64,000 nt of DNA, taken from Villigracilis sp024434165 (lineage in GTDB: Bacteria > Chloroflexota > Anaerolineae > Anaerolineales > Villigracilaceae). Both the position numbers and the translations under genes were made by a program. Below the pieces are notes generated by a model. That model had not been told where the DNA came from. It searched no databases and saw only the letters and a program-made list of their open reading frames with translations. The stretch is from positions 1-64,000 of the forward strand of contig SZPK01000003.1 in the NCBI GenBank assembly GCA_030263665.1, read 5' to 3'. Of this stretch, positions 40,607-48,940 are shown piece by piece. Positions within the stretch are counted from its first letter, which is position 1; each line of letters starts with the position of its first letter.

Positions 40607-41338
40607 CTATGGCCGGCTCACGACCAGGTTATCGAAATGTACCTCGGCAACCGGGTTGTCTGTCTCGAAGGAGATCGCGGAAAAGGCAATCGCACCGGAT
40701 TGCGACCCGCCGGCGATCGCATCCGCGGAGGCGATCACTTCTCCGTTCACCTCGAGCGTCAATTCATTTCCATTGCACGTGGCGCGGATGCGGTTGGTGG
40801 CATTGCCCTGGTTCACGGTGTCTGAAAACGTCCAATCCACGAGCGCGCTCATGTTGCTGGCGGCAATACTGCGAATGGTGTAATACCCGTCGGCGCTGAT
40901 GGCGAGCATGTATCCATCCACCGAAGTATCGTCGCGGACGAAGAGGCGGCAGACCACGCCAAAGCCGACGTTGTTGTTGGCGGGACCGGTCACCATTTTC
41001 GCGTCCACTTCGATGACCGCGTCGGCAAATTCGCTCTCAGACTTGCCCCACTGCCACAAACTGCCTGTTGACCGCACGACATACACCCCGTTTTCCGTGC
41101 CGGAACTGCCGTCCTCCCCCGAGTACGTTTCCATTTCAACGCTCGGCACGCTGAAGTCATCCGTAAATAGCACGGTCGCCGGCGGCTGTTCTTCGATGAC
41201 CGTCGGAAGGGCGGGGATGGTGGAAATAATCGGCGCGCTGGTGGGAGGCTGGTCGCTTCCCGATTGAGTCAGGGTATTGCACGCCAGCATGACAATGGCG
41301 GTGATCAGGACAAGGACAACCCGATGTTTCGTGTTCAT
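40607..41338 (-). CDS. secreted lipoprotein with laminin-G/concanavalin-like domain
   Basis: A 243-residue lipoprotein: signal VLVLITAIVMLAC, a short Pro/Thr linker, then a beta-jelly-roll domain (about 60-243) with TDDFSVPSVEMETYSG, DAVIEVDAKMVTGPANNNVG and EVHFDNLVVSRP. This layout is typical of DUF1080/LamG-like carbohydrate-associated domains. Start after AAGGAG. Ligand unknown. Confidence 0.75.
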   Translation of the reverse strand: MNTKHRVVLVLITAIVMLACNTLTQSGSDQPPTSAPIISTIPALPTVIEEQPPATVLFTDDFSVPSVEMETYSGEDGSSGTENGVYVVRSTGSLWQWGKSESEFADAVIEVDAKMVTGPANNNVGFGVVCRLFVRDDTSVDGYMLAISADGYYTIRSIAASNMSALVDWTFSDTVNQGNATNRIRATCNGNELTLEVNGEVIASADAIAGGSQSGAIAFSAISFETDNPVAEVHFDNLVVSRP

Positions 41339-41369
41339 CTCAACTCCTTACTTGTAATTATTGACAGGA

Positions 41370-42800
41370 TTATACATATAAATCATTGAAGTAATTGATC
41401 AAAAATACATTGCAGATGGAATCCGGCAAAGCATCCATGACCTCGTTGATGAACGCCATCTCGCTGGGGAGGTCGGTGCCCGTCAGCCCGGCGGATGCGG
41501 CGAGTTGACCAAACGCCGCCTCGGGGTCCGGACCTTGAAGCGCGGCGCCGACCATCTGGCGGATCGCATCCGAGTCAATCGGTTCTTTGGACTTGACAAT
41601 CTCCACACATTCACGCAGGTCTTTCAGCAGGGCGTCCACGTTTTGGGCGTTGCCAAAGTTGACGGAGATGTGCAGGTTGCGGGGAGTCAGAGGCGTGGAG
41701 AACTGTCCCTGCAGGTACCAGCCGCGTTTGCCCATCTCATCTGCAAGTTGATAGACGTTGATCGAATCCGAAGCGAACGAGAACATGCTCATGGCAGGCG
41801 CGCCCAGCACGCGCAGTTCGGGAATGGCGTTGATGCCCGCGATCAATTTTTGGGTCGCTTCCTGCACGGTCTGGATGATGCGCATGTAGCCTTCCTCGCC
41901 GAGGAAGTTGAGGATCGCCCACGCGCCCGCATACGGACCGCCACCTTTTGTGCTGAGCACGGTGGGATTGATGAGCGTGTACGCGGTGGTGTCGGTGCAG
42001 GCGAAGATCTGATATTTGCGAATCTCCCTGCTGCGATACATGATCACCGAACAGCCCTTCGCCGCATAGCCGTATTTGTGCAGGTCGGTCGAAATGGAGG
42101 TCACGCCCGGAACGGTGAAATCGAAATCGGGAAGTTCGTAACCCATCTTGCGCATGAACGAAAGATGCACGCCGCCCACGCACGCATCCACATGGAAGAG
42201 CAGGTTGTGCTTTTGTGCAATCCTGCCGATGTCTGCAATCGGGTCAATCACGCCTTGCGAATAACTCGGCGCGGACGCCACCATCAAAATCGTGTTTTCG
42301 GTGATCGCCTTCTCCATATCCTCCGCGCGGACTTTGAAGGTCTGCGGGTCAATATCCACGATGACGGGTTTCACGCTCAGATAATGCGCGGCTTTGTGAA
42401 AGGCGGCGTGCGCGGTCTTGGGCAGCACCATCTCAGGTTCTTTGATATGCGGCTTTTCGGCGCGGGCTTTGTCGCGCGCGGTTTTCACGGCAAGCATGAT
42501 GCTCTCCGTGCCGCCGGTGGTGAGATGTCCAACGGCGTTCGAGTCGCCGCGCAATAAGTTGATCACCATGCGCACGACATCGGTTTCTAGTTTCAACATC
42601 GAAGGGAAGACGGTCGGGTCGAGTCCGTTTTCGGTGAGGAACTCCATGTACGCTTCGCGCGTGACTTCAGCGGGATCCTCGCCCGGATTGTAGACGTAGC
42701 ACCAGACCTTTCCCGCCTTCCAGTCCATGTCGCGGGCTTTGTAAGATCGGAGAATTGAGAAGATTTCCTGCTTGGGCAAGCCTGTTTGGGGGATGTGCAT
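41370..42800 (-). CDS. group II PLP-dependent decarboxylase / sphingosine-1-phosphate-lyase-like enzyme
   Basis: A 476-residue PLP enzyme. The cofactor lysine lies in STDLHKYGYAAKG; other family features are HLTTGGTESIMLAVKTARD, VASAPSYSQGVIDPIADIG and VDACVGGVHLSF. This matches the glutamate decarboxylase/sphingosine-1-phosphate lyase group; the fit to the bacterial lyase-like branch is best, but aspartate or aromatic amino acid decarboxylases are not excluded. The ATG at 42800 has AGGAG 5 nt upstream; the upstream extension lacks coding character. A C-terminal helical tail (about 410-476) is longer than usual. Confidence 0.85.
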   Translation of the reverse strand: MHIPQTGLPKQEIFSILRSYKARDMDWKAGKVWCYVYNPGEDPAEVTREAYMEFLTENGLDPTVFPSMLKLETDVVRMVINLLRGDSNAVGHLTTGGTESIMLAVKTARDKARAEKPHIKEPEMVLPKTAHAAFHKAAHYLSVKPVIVDIDPQTFKVRAEDMEKAITENTILMVASAPSYSQGVIDPIADIGRIAQKHNLLFHVDACVGGVHLSFMRKMGYELPDFDFTVPGVTSISTDLHKYGYAAKGCSVIMYRSREIRKYQIFACTDTTAYTLINPTVLSTKGGGPYAGAWAILNFLGEEGYMRIIQTVQEATQKLIAGINAIPELRVLGAPAMSMFSFASDSINVYQLADEMGKRGWYLQGQFSTPLTPRNLHISVNFGNAQNVDALLKDLRECVEIVKSKEPIDSDAIRQMVGAALQGPDPEAAFGQLAASAGLTGTDLPSEMAFINEVMDALPDSICNVFLINYFNDLYV

Positions 42801-42917
42801 GGAGGCTCCTGTGAAGGATGAATTATGAAGGAAGAAGGATGAAAGAAGTTCAGGTATCAGCACGATGTGGACAATAGACGATGGATGAACGGTGGTCTGT
42901 CGTCCATGGTCTGTGGT

Positions 42918-43307
42918 CTAATTCGCTTTCGGAATCAAGAAATAGAACGCAACCGCGAAGAACAACACCAGCGCGGCGGAGAGCCACACGGTGGGATTGG
43001 TGATGCCGACGGTGGCGGCGTAGCCCATCATCGTCAGGAAGGCGACGGAGTTATCCCACACGGCATAGCGGATGATGTCGCGGTTCTTCACTGGATTCTG
43101 ATAAGCCAGCCAGTACAGAAAGACCAGACCGATCTGCGTCGCGCCGAAGATGCGCATGTAAAACGGCGGATTGGGAATCTCCTCGCCGAGCATTTGCAGG
43201 AAGGACGCAGGTCCGAGCAGCGTGGGCAGACCCCACAGCAAAGCGACCACGAGGATTTTGAAGATCAACACACGCTTGAGCCAGGTGAGTTTGGTGTCTT
43301 CGTTCAT
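42918..43307 (-). CDS. small polytopic membrane protein
   Basis: A 129-residue protein with four predicted membrane helices (ILVVALLWGLPTLLGPASFL, MRIFGATQIGLVFLYWLAY, NSVAFLTMMGYAATVGI, VWLSAALVLFFAVAFYFLI). It resembles small DoxX/DUF-type membrane proteins in layout but no family is assigned. Start after AAGGAG. It is separated from the GPH symporter by a dispersed inverted repeat. Confidence 0.65.
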   Translation of the reverse strand: MNEDTKLTWLKRVLIFKILVVALLWGLPTLLGPASFLQMLGEEIPNPPFYMRIFGATQIGLVFLYWLAYQNPVKNRDIIRYAVWDNSVAFLTMMGYAATVGITNPTVWLSAALVLFFAVAFYFLIPKAN

Positions 43308-43328
43308 GATGAGTCTCCTTATTGATTT

Positions 43329-43398
43329 ACCGCCAAGAACGCTAAGAACGCAAAGAAACCTAAAAAAGAATCTTCGCGTCCTTTGCGTGCTTCGCGGT
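43329..43398. repeat. inverted repeat of the 'ACCGCCAAGAACGC...CTTCGCGGT' family
   Basis: ACCGCCAAGAACGCTAAG and the imperfect complement CTTTGCGTGCTTCGCGGT flank about 35 bp. A close relative is at 57791-57861. This family is common in intergenic DNA of many uncultured bacteria. Confidence 0.7.
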
Positions 43399-44717
43399 TA
43401 ATTTGTAGATATCGTCTCGCGCCCGAGCGGGTACTTCCACATGCAGAACGCGACCAGCAATGCGGCGATGGCGGGCGTAACGCCGATCAGGAAACGGATG
43501 CCCCAGATGGCGGTCTCGGTCTGCACGGGCGAGCCTTCCGCAAAGCCAGTGACGGCGGTGACGATGGCGAAGAGAATCCCCTGCGCCGAGAAAGCCAGTT
43601 TGACGATGCCGCCGTTCATGCCGAAGAACAAGCCCTCGCGGCGGAAGCCGTGCTCGAGTTTTGCATCTTCGTCAATGATTTCCGAGATGATGGGGAAGGG
43701 CATGATCATCGAGTTGGCGAGACCAGGGATGGTGAGGATGGTGCCGAGCAGACCCGTGTAAAAATCGCGGGCGAAGGTCATCACCAGCAAGCCAGGGAGG
43801 AAGGTGAACGAACCGATGATCCAGGTTTTGCGGTAGCCGAGTTTCGACACAATCGGACGCCAGATCAACACGAAGGGAATCGTCAGCAAAATCGGCACGC
43901 CGAGCAGGACCGCCTCCGCGTCGCCGCCGCTGAGCGTCGCGCCGAATACATTTACATCGCCTTGAATGCCCAGCGCATACTTGCGCCAGAACGGGAGCAT
44001 CGCCGCCAGCAGCAGCCAGATGTATTCCTTTGAAATGTTCGCGCCGAGGAACCAGCGAAAGGCGCGGTTTGCCAGCACGATCTTCAGCGAGTGCCCCAGC
44101 CCAAACGCCTGTTCCTTCGATTCGTCAATCGGCTTTTCCTTCACGCCGATCATGGCAACCAAATATCCCGCCGCGATCAACACGCCCATGATCGCGCCCA
44201 TTGTGAAATAGCCGACCTCCTCCGCGATGATGGGCGCAAGGATGAACGAAGCCAGCAATGCCACCGTCGCCAGGATTTCGCGTGTGGCGGAAAGGTCAAT
44301 GCGGTCGCGCGGCGTGGGGGCGACTTCGGGAAAGAGCGAGTTGTAGGCGATGATCGTCAGGCTGTAGAGCGTATCGAAGATGAACAGGATCATCAAAAAA
44401 TACGCCGCCAGCAGCCACGGACTTTGCGAAGGCGGAGTCCACAGGAAGAAGAACGACAGCCCCAAGGGAATCGCGCCGATCGCCACGTACGGCACGCGCC
44501 GCCCGAATTTCGAGCGCGTGCGGTCGGAGACCTGTCCCATGAGCGGGTCGTTGATCGCATTCCACAGACCATAAATGCTCCACAAAATCCCCGCCACGCT
44601 GGCGTTGAGTCCCATCACGTCCACATAATAGAAATTGATGCGGTTGCCGAACACCTGATAGGCGATGGTGTTGGCAAAGTTGCCGAACGAATAACTGATG
44701 AATTTTAGAATCCTCAT
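43398..44717 (-). CDS. GPH-family sugar:cation symporter
   Basis: A 439-residue MFS-like transporter with 12 membrane helices and the MelB/GPH signatures GNRINFYYVDVMGLNASVAG, LWNAINDPLMGQVSDRTRSK and FGRRVPYVAIGAIPLG. It imports glycosides, pentosides or hexuronides with Na+ or H+. The start at 44717 is fixed by AAAGGAG 7 nt upstream. The neighbouring gene is a D-threonine-aldolase-like enzyme, so there is no clear sugar operon. Confidence 0.9.
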   Translation of the reverse strand: MRILKFISYSFGNFANTIAYQVFGNRINFYYVDVMGLNASVAGILWSIYGLWNAINDPLMGQVSDRTRSKFGRRVPYVAIGAIPLGLSFFFLWTPPSQSPWLLAAYFLMILFIFDTLYSLTIIAYNSLFPEVAPTPRDRIDLSATREILATVALLASFILAPIIAEEVGYFTMGAIMGVLIAAGYLVAMIGVKEKPIDESKEQAFGLGHSLKIVLANRAFRWFLGANISKEYIWLLLAAMLPFWRKYALGIQGDVNVFGATLSGGDAEAVLLGVPILLTIPFVLIWRPIVSKLGYRKTWIIGSFTFLPGLLVMTFARDFYTGLLGTILTIPGLANSMIMPFPIISEIIDEDAKLEHGFRREGLFFGMNGGIVKLAFSAQGILFAIVTAVTGFAEGSPVQTETAIWGIRFLIGVTPAIAALLVAFCMWKYPLGRETISTN

Positions 44718-44740
44718 TGCATTCTCCTTTGGCGGTTTGT

Positions 44741-44813
44741 CCCTCATCCCCAGCCCTTCCCCCGAAGGGGGAAGGGAGTCCCCTCTCCTTTTGGGAGAGG
44801 GTTAGGGTGAGGG
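44741..44813. repeat. REP-like composite palindrome
   Basis: The same element as 33930-34002: begins CCCTCATCCCCAGCCCTTCC, has hairpins CCTTCCCCCGAAGGGGGAAGG-like and CCTCTCC-TTTT-GGGAGAGG, and ends TTAGGGTGAGGG. Confidence 0.8.
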
Positions 44814-44815
44814 TG

Positions 44816-46036
44816 TTACAAAAACGCGAACCCTTCTCCTCGATACGTTTTCACAGTCTCAACAATCTTTCCTCCTTGAATCAGGATCAATTCATTGAAC
44901 CGTTCGCACAACTCCCCCGCCTTCGCATGTTGAAAGAACACAGGGTCGCCCAAATGTAACGTCGGACAGCCCTGCGGCAACACCAACGGAGTCTGCACTT
45001 CGCCTGCGCCTTCCAAATCCACATACTTCAACCCGACGGGCATCACAGGCAGGGGCAGTTTGCTTTTGTCCATCGCGCCCGAAGCGACATACCCGCCGCC
45101 CGCGCACGTCACCATGCCCGCCTTCGGTTTTCTCACTACCTGCAATGCAAAGAACGCCGAGGGTTGAAAATGCACTTCCTTGAAATAATGGAACAAACCC
45201 GACGCATACAAGCCTGAGCCAATCGTTCCTTCTGTGACGGATTCATCCTGAAGCGTGGAGACGAGGCTGCCGCTCCCCCCGCCGTTGACGAATCGCAGCA
45301 TGACGCCTTCGCCTCTGACTCCGCCGACAACTGCTCGGCGTCTATTCGAGAGTTCCCTCACCGATGCCTTTTTGAGTCCGCGCAGGATGGCGTTCTTGAT
45401 TCCCTGACCTGGCACATCGTCGTTCGTCCCCGCAATGTGACCTTCGTAGCCCATGATCGAATCAATCTTCACGTTCGATAACGTCTTCGCAAACCGAACC
45501 AGTTCCACCGCCTGCTCCACCGTGCGGATGGGACTGCGCCGCAAGCCGAGGTGCAATACATCGTTCCCAAGCGGGCGGTATGCCATGTCAATTTCGAGAC
45601 AGACATGAAAGGCAGCGTGATGCGCTTTCCCCGCTTCATCCAAAACTTGCAAGTGTTCGGGCGAATCCACCATGACCGAGAGCTGTTTTCCCTTGCGGGC
45701 AACCCAGGCAAGGATGTTCATATCTTCGCGTTGGACGGTGGGGTAGGCGAGCAGAAAATCGTCGTGACCCCTGTCCGCGAGGAAGGCGGTCTCTTCGGCG
45801 GTGAAGGTCAGGAAGCCGCGAAAGGCGCGGGAGGCATGGGCGAGGACCCGCTCCATTAAGGGCAAACAGCGCAGGGACTTGGTTCCGAGGCGCAGCGTCT
45901 TCCCCGCTTGTTTCGCCAGCGATGCGGCGTAATCCACGTTGTCATCGAAGGCATCCAAATCAACGAACGCCAGAGGCAGTCTCTGGTTCTTGAACAGGTC
46001 GCGCAAGGTCTCGTACCGTTGATTGGTAAACGCCAT
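44816..46036 (-). CDS. D-threonine aldolase / amino-acid deaminase-aldolase family enzyme
   Basis: A 406-residue fold-III (alanine-racemase-like) PLP enzyme. The N-terminal barrel has LAFVDLDAFDDNVDYAASLA and the cofactor Lys in RLGTKSLRC. The C-terminal domain has the metal motif HLGDPVFFQHAKAGELCERF, typical of D-threonine aldolases and related D-amino-acid deaminases that need a divalent metal. The reaction cannot be narrowed further. There is no clear Shine-Dalgarno before the ATG. Confidence 0.87.
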   Translation of the reverse strand: MAFTNQRYETLRDLFKNQRLPLAFVDLDAFDDNVDYAASLAKQAGKTLRLGTKSLRCLPLMERVLAHASRAFRGFLTFTAEETAFLADRGHDDFLLAYPTVQREDMNILAWVARKGKQLSVMVDSPEHLQVLDEAGKAHHAAFHVCLEIDMAYRPLGNDVLHLGLRRSPIRTVEQAVELVRFAKTLSNVKIDSIMGYEGHIAGTNDDVPGQGIKNAILRGLKKASVRELSNRRRAVVGGVRGEGVMLRFVNGGGSGSLVSTLQDESVTEGTIGSGLYASGLFHYFKEVHFQPSAFFALQVVRKPKAGMVTCAGGGYVASGAMDKSKLPLPVMPVGLKYVDLEGAGEVQTPLVLPQGCPTLHLGDPVFFQHAKAGELCERFNELILIQGGKIVETVKTYRGEGFAFL

Positions 46037-46119
46037 GCTGGTTTTGATAACACTGGGTTGGGTGATTGGTGTTGCTATTGTAGCAGACGGGATATAATTT
46101 GACTATTGTTGCAGCGCAG

Positions 46120-46147
46120 GTAACGCAAGTCTATAGACTTGCGTTAC
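46120..46147. repeat. perfect extragenic palindrome, AAGTCTATAGACTT family
   Basis: GTAACGCAAGTCTA and TAGACTTGCGTTAC are exact complements with no loop. It lies 16 bp before the start of the DJ-1/PfpI gene. A sister copy is at 63102 and a variant at 26419. Confidence 0.8.
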
Positions 46148-46162
46148 AAAGCCGGAGGCATA

Positions 46163-46891
46163 ATGAAACCCCACGTCCTCATCCCTTTGCCTGACTCCGA
46201 TTTCGACCCGACCGAATCCGCCACCCCCTGGCGCGTGTGCGTGGAGCGCGGCTGGCGCGCGACCTTCGCCACCGAACATGGAAACGTCGCCAAAGCGGAT
46301 GACCGCCTGCTGATGGGCTTCGTGCGCGGACCGCTCGGCGCGGGTCCGATGGGCTTGCGCGATTACAAACGCATGACCGAAGCGCCCGAATATCGAAAAC
46401 CGATTCGCTATGACGAGATCAATGCGGGCGATTACGACGCAATCTTGCTCACGGGCGGACACGCCCCCGGCATGAAGCAGTTTTTGGAAAGCAGGGTTTT
46501 GCAGGAAAAGGTGGTGGGGTTTTTCAAACAGAACAAAGGCATCGGCGCGATCTGTCACGGCTTGCTGGTGCTTGCCCGCGCAATTGACCCCGAGACGGGC
46601 AAAAGTGTGATTTACGATTACAAGGTCACGTCGCTGACCAAAGGCTTGGAAATGATCGGCTACGCCTCGACCTTTTGGCTGTTGGGGCGGCGCTTCCGCA
46701 CCTACGACGCCTACGTGGAGGATGAAACCCGCGCCGCCCTACGCGACGGAAGGCAGTACTCAAAAGGGTTAATCCCCTTTCCCCACGTCGTCGTGGACCG
46801 AAACCTGGTCACCTCGCGCTATTGGCTGTTCGATGCGGTGAGTTACTCGGTCAGGTTCGCGGAGATGGTGGAGGGGAGGGTGGGGCGGTGA
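46163..46891 (+). CDS. DJ-1/PfpI family protein (class I glutamine-amidotransferase fold)
   Basis: A 242-residue protein. The nucleophile elbow GIGAICHGLLVLARA carries the conserved Cys, and AILLTGGHAPGMKQFL contains the usual Gly-Gly-His loop. The family includes Hsp31-like deglycases, hydrolases and stress proteins. It is longer than most DJ-1 proteins because of inserts around 50-80 (FVRGPLGAGPMGLRDYKRMT). The start follows GGAGG. It ends just before the second cassette-like array. Confidence 0.82.
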   Translation: MKPHVLIPLPDSDFDPTESATPWRVCVERGWRATFATEHGNVAKADDRLLMGFVRGPLGAGPMGLRDYKRMTEAPEYRKPIRYDEINAGDYDAILLTGGHAPGMKQFLESRVLQEKVVGFFKQNKGIGAICHGLLVLARAIDPETGKSVIYDYKVTSLTKGLEMIGYASTFWLLGRRFRTYDAYVEDETRAALRDGRQYSKGLIPFPHVVVDRNLVTSRYWLFDAVSYSVRFAEMVEGRVGR

Positions 46892-47048
46892 AGGCTGTCC
46901 CTAGGTTGGGAATCGGATGATGGGGAAAGAAGAATCTGACAATTTAACAAGCCCAGCGTATTTATCCTGCGTCATGGCGTCTAATCCTTTCCAATAAATG
47001 AGACAGAGCAAGGCGCGCTCATGCCGTGCTGCATCTGCTTCACGCATT
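46892..47048. other. gene-free segment at the edge of the second cassette array
   Basis: No gene is recognised. With 47049-47252 this forms a 360-bp non-coding stretch; the right part holds attC-like repeats B0 and B1. Confidence 0.6.
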
Positions 47049-47223
47049 GTTGGCACGCTCTAGGACTTAAGACGCGCCTGCCGTTTTACACAGCCGCCGA
47101 ACGGCTCGCGTTACCCGCTGGTGGGTGGGCGTGGACTCTGCCCTCGAAACGGGAAAACCCAAAGCCAGAAACATGCCAAAAAACGCGGCGCGTACCCCAA
47201 GTCGGCTGCACGCATTGTTGGCT
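47049..47223 (-). repeat. attC-like cassette repeats B1 (47096-47223) and half-site B0 (47049 onward)
   Basis: On the minus strand B1 starts AGCCAACAATGCGTGCAGCC and ends GGTAACGCGAGCCGTTCGGC, with complementary inner words GGCTTTGGG and CCACGCCCACC between. The outer cores are AGCCAAC and GTTCGGC (each one mismatch from RYYYAAC and GTTRRRY). B0 repeats only the left half (GTGCCAACAATGCGTG) 40 bp farther. Strongly similar to B2. Confidence 0.65.
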
Positions 47224-47252
47224 GGCTTTTTTGATTGCAGGATACAACCTTT

Positions 47253-48080
47253 TTACAAACCATGCTCCGATACATGCGGTTGTATAACCGTTTGCTCTGG
47301 TTTTTTGATTGTCACAAACAACAACATGATTCCGACAGTTACCCCAACAATAAGCCATAACCCCGTCATAGCAGCTATTGCTAATGTAGTTGCGACATCC
47401 TTTGGCATGGTTGACGGGTCAATCAATCCAAACCATTCAGCGAGTTTTCCGATAGGCAAAATGACAATCATCATTAACGGAATAGTCGTAAATGGACTTA
47501 AGCCTGTGCCGAACAAAGTGCTGAAAAACACTCTTCGTAGCGTATTGCTGTTACGCTTTCCAACAAGCCCGATTGAAAAACCGATAATTGCCCAAACAAT
47601 AATCAGTGGCGCAATCCATCCCTTGATTTCATTTAGCCATAGATAGTGGGAGTATAGCAAAACAGAAACCCACACAGAGCCTGTCAAAAGCGCTGTGACC
47701 AATCCTATAAGAACGTGCTTTGGGATCAAAAGATTTTTCATTTCTAACTCCTTACCGATTATAGAGACGGTATCTCTGAAAGATGTAGCCCAACCCATCC
47801 GTGAATTGAGCTTATCTCTATTTTCGGCGATTCCCCCCTTGTTAACAACTGTGGAATGCCCTAGTTTTTCGGCTTCAAGACCGCCTGTGGGATTCCCTAG
47901 TTTCAAAATCAATTCTATTCTTGAACTTACCTGAAACTTGGCGTAAATATTTTTCAAATGGAATTCAACCGTGCGGGTAGAAATACCAAGCGATGAAGCA
48001 ATCAACTTATTACTCTTGCCTTGTAACAGGAGTTTTAGCACTTCCCATTCACGGTTGCTCAATCGAGGAAATTGTGCCAT
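47253..48080 (-). CDS. LuxR-type HTH protein with four membrane helices
   Basis: A 275-residue protein. The N-terminal GerE/LuxR domain (residues about 4-62) is complete: LSNREWEVLKLLLQGKSNKL, IASSLGISTRTVEFHLKNIY. A linker leads to four membrane helices (HVLIGLVTALLTGSVWVSVL, IAPLIIVWAIIGFSIGLVG, FTTIPLMMIVILPIG, TLAIAAMTGLWLIVGVTV). It is a membrane-tethered transcription factor without a receiver domain. Its ATG lies 36 nt after the GTTGGCT core of repeat B2, and repeat B1 follows its stop, so it is a single-gene cassette. Confidence 0.85.
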   Translation of the reverse strand: MAQFPRLSNREWEVLKLLLQGKSNKLIASSLGISTRTVEFHLKNIYAKFQVSSRIELILKLGNPTGGLEAEKLGHSTVVNKGGIAENRDKLNSRMGWATSFRDTVSIIGKELEMKNLLIPKHVLIGLVTALLTGSVWVSVLLYSHYLWLNEIKGWIAPLIIVWAIIGFSIGLVGKRNSNTLRRVFFSTLFGTGLSPFTTIPLMMIVILPIGKLAEWFGLIDPSTMPKDVATTLAIAAMTGLWLIVGVTVGIMLLFVTIKKPEQTVIQPHVSEHGL

Positions 48081-48115
48081 TGTATTTTCCTTTTTAGACT
48101 ATTGCGCCAAGTGCC

Positions 48116-48245
48116 AGCCAACGGTTTGCGTTACCTGCGTGTGGGCGGGCTGGGAAAATGTTTGGGAGCAGAAAAAACCCGAAGCCAGAAAAATGCTTGT
48201 AAATCGCGCAGAATCCCCACCAGTCGGCTGCACGCATTGTTAGCC
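48116..48245 (-). repeat. attC-like cassette repeat B2
   Basis: 130 bp. On the minus strand it begins GGCTAACAATGCGTGCAGCC and ends GCAGGTAACGCAAACC-GTTGGCT. The ends are imperfect complements with bulges; the interior includes CTGGCTTCGGG and CCAGCCCGCCCACACG. The layout (outer core, inner box, spacer, inner box, outer core) is that of an integron attC site. It separates two single-gene cassettes. Confidence 0.7.
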
Positions 48246-48270
48246 CGTTTTCTGACATAATACGCATTCA

Positions 48271-48771
48271 TTACTTAAAATCTTTTCGCCTTTTAGGCAT
48301 TTTCTTTTTATTCTCTTTTGTCCTTTGTCCCTGTTGAATATTTGACTCGGCTTTTATATAACCTAAAACGATTCCTAAATTGATGCCGAAATTAATCAAA
48401 AGGGCAATGCCAATACAAAACACTAAGCAGAGAATGGAAAACAGAATTGTAAACATCAGGTATTCCATGGGGTCGGGTTTCCTGATAAGTGGTGTTGTTG
48501 CCACCCCGTAGAAAGCAAGCCCGATAAATCCTGTCGTGCCGATGCCGAACAGCAACATCAGTATCAACGAAAAAATGTTACGTGTTCTCAATTTAAGAGT
48601 GAACAGTCGCCGAAGAAACCAGCCTTCTATGCTTGCGGCGGTGCGGGATGTGTCTAATGGATCCAGGCCTGACCTGCCTTGGCTGTGAAGATAATTTTGA
48701 AACCCACCCGATTTCGTTTTGTTTTGCGGCACGGTATTCTCCTTTAATCTTGAATGCAACTGTTTATTCAT
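48271..48771 (-). CDS. small membrane protein in a cassette
   Basis: A 166-residue protein with a hydrophilic N-terminus (about 55 residues, basic), two long membrane helices (NIFSLILMLLFGIGTTGFIG; YLMFTILFSILCLVFCIGIA continuing into a third) and a Lys-rich C-terminal tail (TKENKKKMPKRRKDFK). Function unknown. The ATG lies about 20 nt after the degenerate core of B3 and the stop is followed after 25 nt by B2. Confidence 0.6.
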   Translation of the reverse strand: MNKQLHSRLKENTVPQNKTKSGGFQNYLHSQGRSGLDPLDTSRTAASIEGWFLRRLFTLKLRTRNIFSLILMLLFGIGTTGFIGLAFYGVATTPLIRKPDPMEYLMFTILFSILCLVFCIGIALLINFGINLGIVLGYIKAESNIQQGQRTKENKKKMPKRRKDFK

Positions 48772-48792
48772 AAGTTCTTGCTTGGAGCAAGC

Positions 48793-48940
48793 AGACTAAT
48801 GGTCTGCGCCACCGCCCCCAAGCGGAGCGAGTGGGGCACAAGCCTGCGCTACGTCTCGACAACCAGGGCAGGGACGGCGAAGCTACCGCGAAGCGCAGCA
48901 ATGACGGGGTGCATGCTTTGTGGACAGCCATTGTTCCGCC
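48793..48940 (-). repeat. attC-like cassette repeat B3 (divergent)
   Basis: On the minus strand it starts next to the stop codon of the receiver-cyclase gene with GGCGGAACAATGG, contains GCAGGCTTGTGCCCCACTCG, and ends GGGGGCGGTGGCGCAGACC-ATTAGTC. The 3' half matches A2 and A5. The terminal core ATTAGTC deviates by one base from GTTRRRY. Confidence 0.55.
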
